Shown in pieces: positions 12,374-12,478 of a stretch of DNA of 12,478 bases; position 1 is the first letter of the stretch; the number at the start of each line of letters is the position of its first letter. Location: NCBI GenBank assembly GCA_014874305.1, contig JACWAO010000097.1:1-12478 (forward strand), read 5' to 3'. The translations under genes and the position numbers were made by a program. The notes under the pieces were generated by a model, which did no database searches, was not told the DNA's origin, and saw nothing but the letters and a program-made list of their open reading frames with translations. This stretch comes from Candidatus Colwelliibacteriota bacterium. Lineage in GTDB: Bacteria; Patescibacteriota; Minisyncoccia; UBA6257; Colwellbacteraceae.

Positions 12374-12478
12374 GTGGCAAAAAGACTTGGTCAGCATTTC
12401 TTAAAAGACGATGCCGTGCTAGCGAGGGCGGCCGCTTCGCTTAATATTAAAGAAGGCGACATCATTATAGAGATCGGC
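12374..12478 (+). CDS. rsmA: 16S rRNA dimethyladenosine transferase RsmA/KsgA (N-terminus only)
   Basis: 35 codons are visible from GTG 12374 to the window edge. The start AKRLGQHFLKDDAVLARAA and the following GDIIIEIG match the opening of RsmA/KsgA: the KRLGQHFL box, then the beginning of motif I (EIGPG) of the SAM-binding fold. The enzyme dimethylates two adjacent adenosines in helix 45 of 16S rRNA late in 30S assembly. It begins 1 nt after the helicase stop with a Shine-Dalgarno in the helicase 3' end, so the two are co-transcribed. The gene continues outside the window. Confidence 0.92.
   Translation, partial: MAKRLGQHFLKDDAVLARAAASLNIKEGDIIIEIG

Noticed and set aside
1..12478. UGA-to-glycine recoding as in Gracilibacteria or Absconditabacteria
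   Set aside because: No in-frame TGA is needed to complete any recognised gene, and glycine uses GGN codons. Absence of TGA among nine stops is too small a sample.
12363..12478. rsmA start as a continuation of the helicase gene
   Set aside because: The helicase ends with TAA at 12370-12372 and the RsmA box KRLGQHFL begins in a new frame at GTG 12374.

Overview
The window looks like a piece of a Patescibacteria (candidate phyla radiation) chromosome, most likely of the Parcubacteria type. This is inferred, not proven. The clues are short housekeeping proteins (a four-domain ribosomal protein S1, a compact UvrD-like helicase, a 109-residue DksA/TraR-type protein), a degenerate metallo-beta-lactamase-fold gene directly upstream of gyrA, tRNA genes without an encoded CCA end, short CTTCGACTCG...GCTCAG repeats behind the tRNAs, and several genes whose sigma-70-like -10 box sits so close to the ATG that the mRNA should be leaderless. 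No gene needs UGA recoding, and the nine visible stops are eight TAA and one TAG.

Layout. Positions 1-2790 (minus strand) hold a two-gene unit: a His-less MBL-fold protein followed by gyrA, whose 3' end lies outside the window. From a shared promoter region (about 2799-2852) rpsA runs rightwards, followed by ftsH. Positions 5914-6404 carry tRNA-Ile(UAU) and tRNA-Val(UAC), each followed at once by degenerate short repeats. A DEDDh exonuclease of the Rv2179c-like type follows (6405-6932).

Positions 6933-7704 form a gene-free stretch of about 770 bp and are the most striking part. It begins with a TTCCG/CGGAA-rich segment containing two TTCCGGAA palindromes 20 bp apart. Next comes an AT-rich segment with isolated GTAAAACA half-sites. 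Then come seven copies of the ParB-binding parS palindrome TGTTTCACGTGAAACA (five exact, two with one change) within 377 bp. This is a centromere-like cluster and suggests that the chromosome origin is near.

To the right lie yraN and dksA/traR-like, each with a -10 box placed for leaderless transcription, then comM. comM meets a minus-strand gene for a small membrane-anchored Ser/Ala-rich protein tail to tail. Then come uvrD/pcrA-like and the start of rsmA, an operon with a 1-nt gap.

Together the window covers DNA topology and segregation (gyrA, parS), translation (rpsA, tRNAs, rsmA), protein quality control (ftsH), and DNA processing, repair or uptake (comM, yraN, uvrD, exonuclease). No parA or parB gene, rRNA, CRISPR array, insertion sequence or phage gene is visible.
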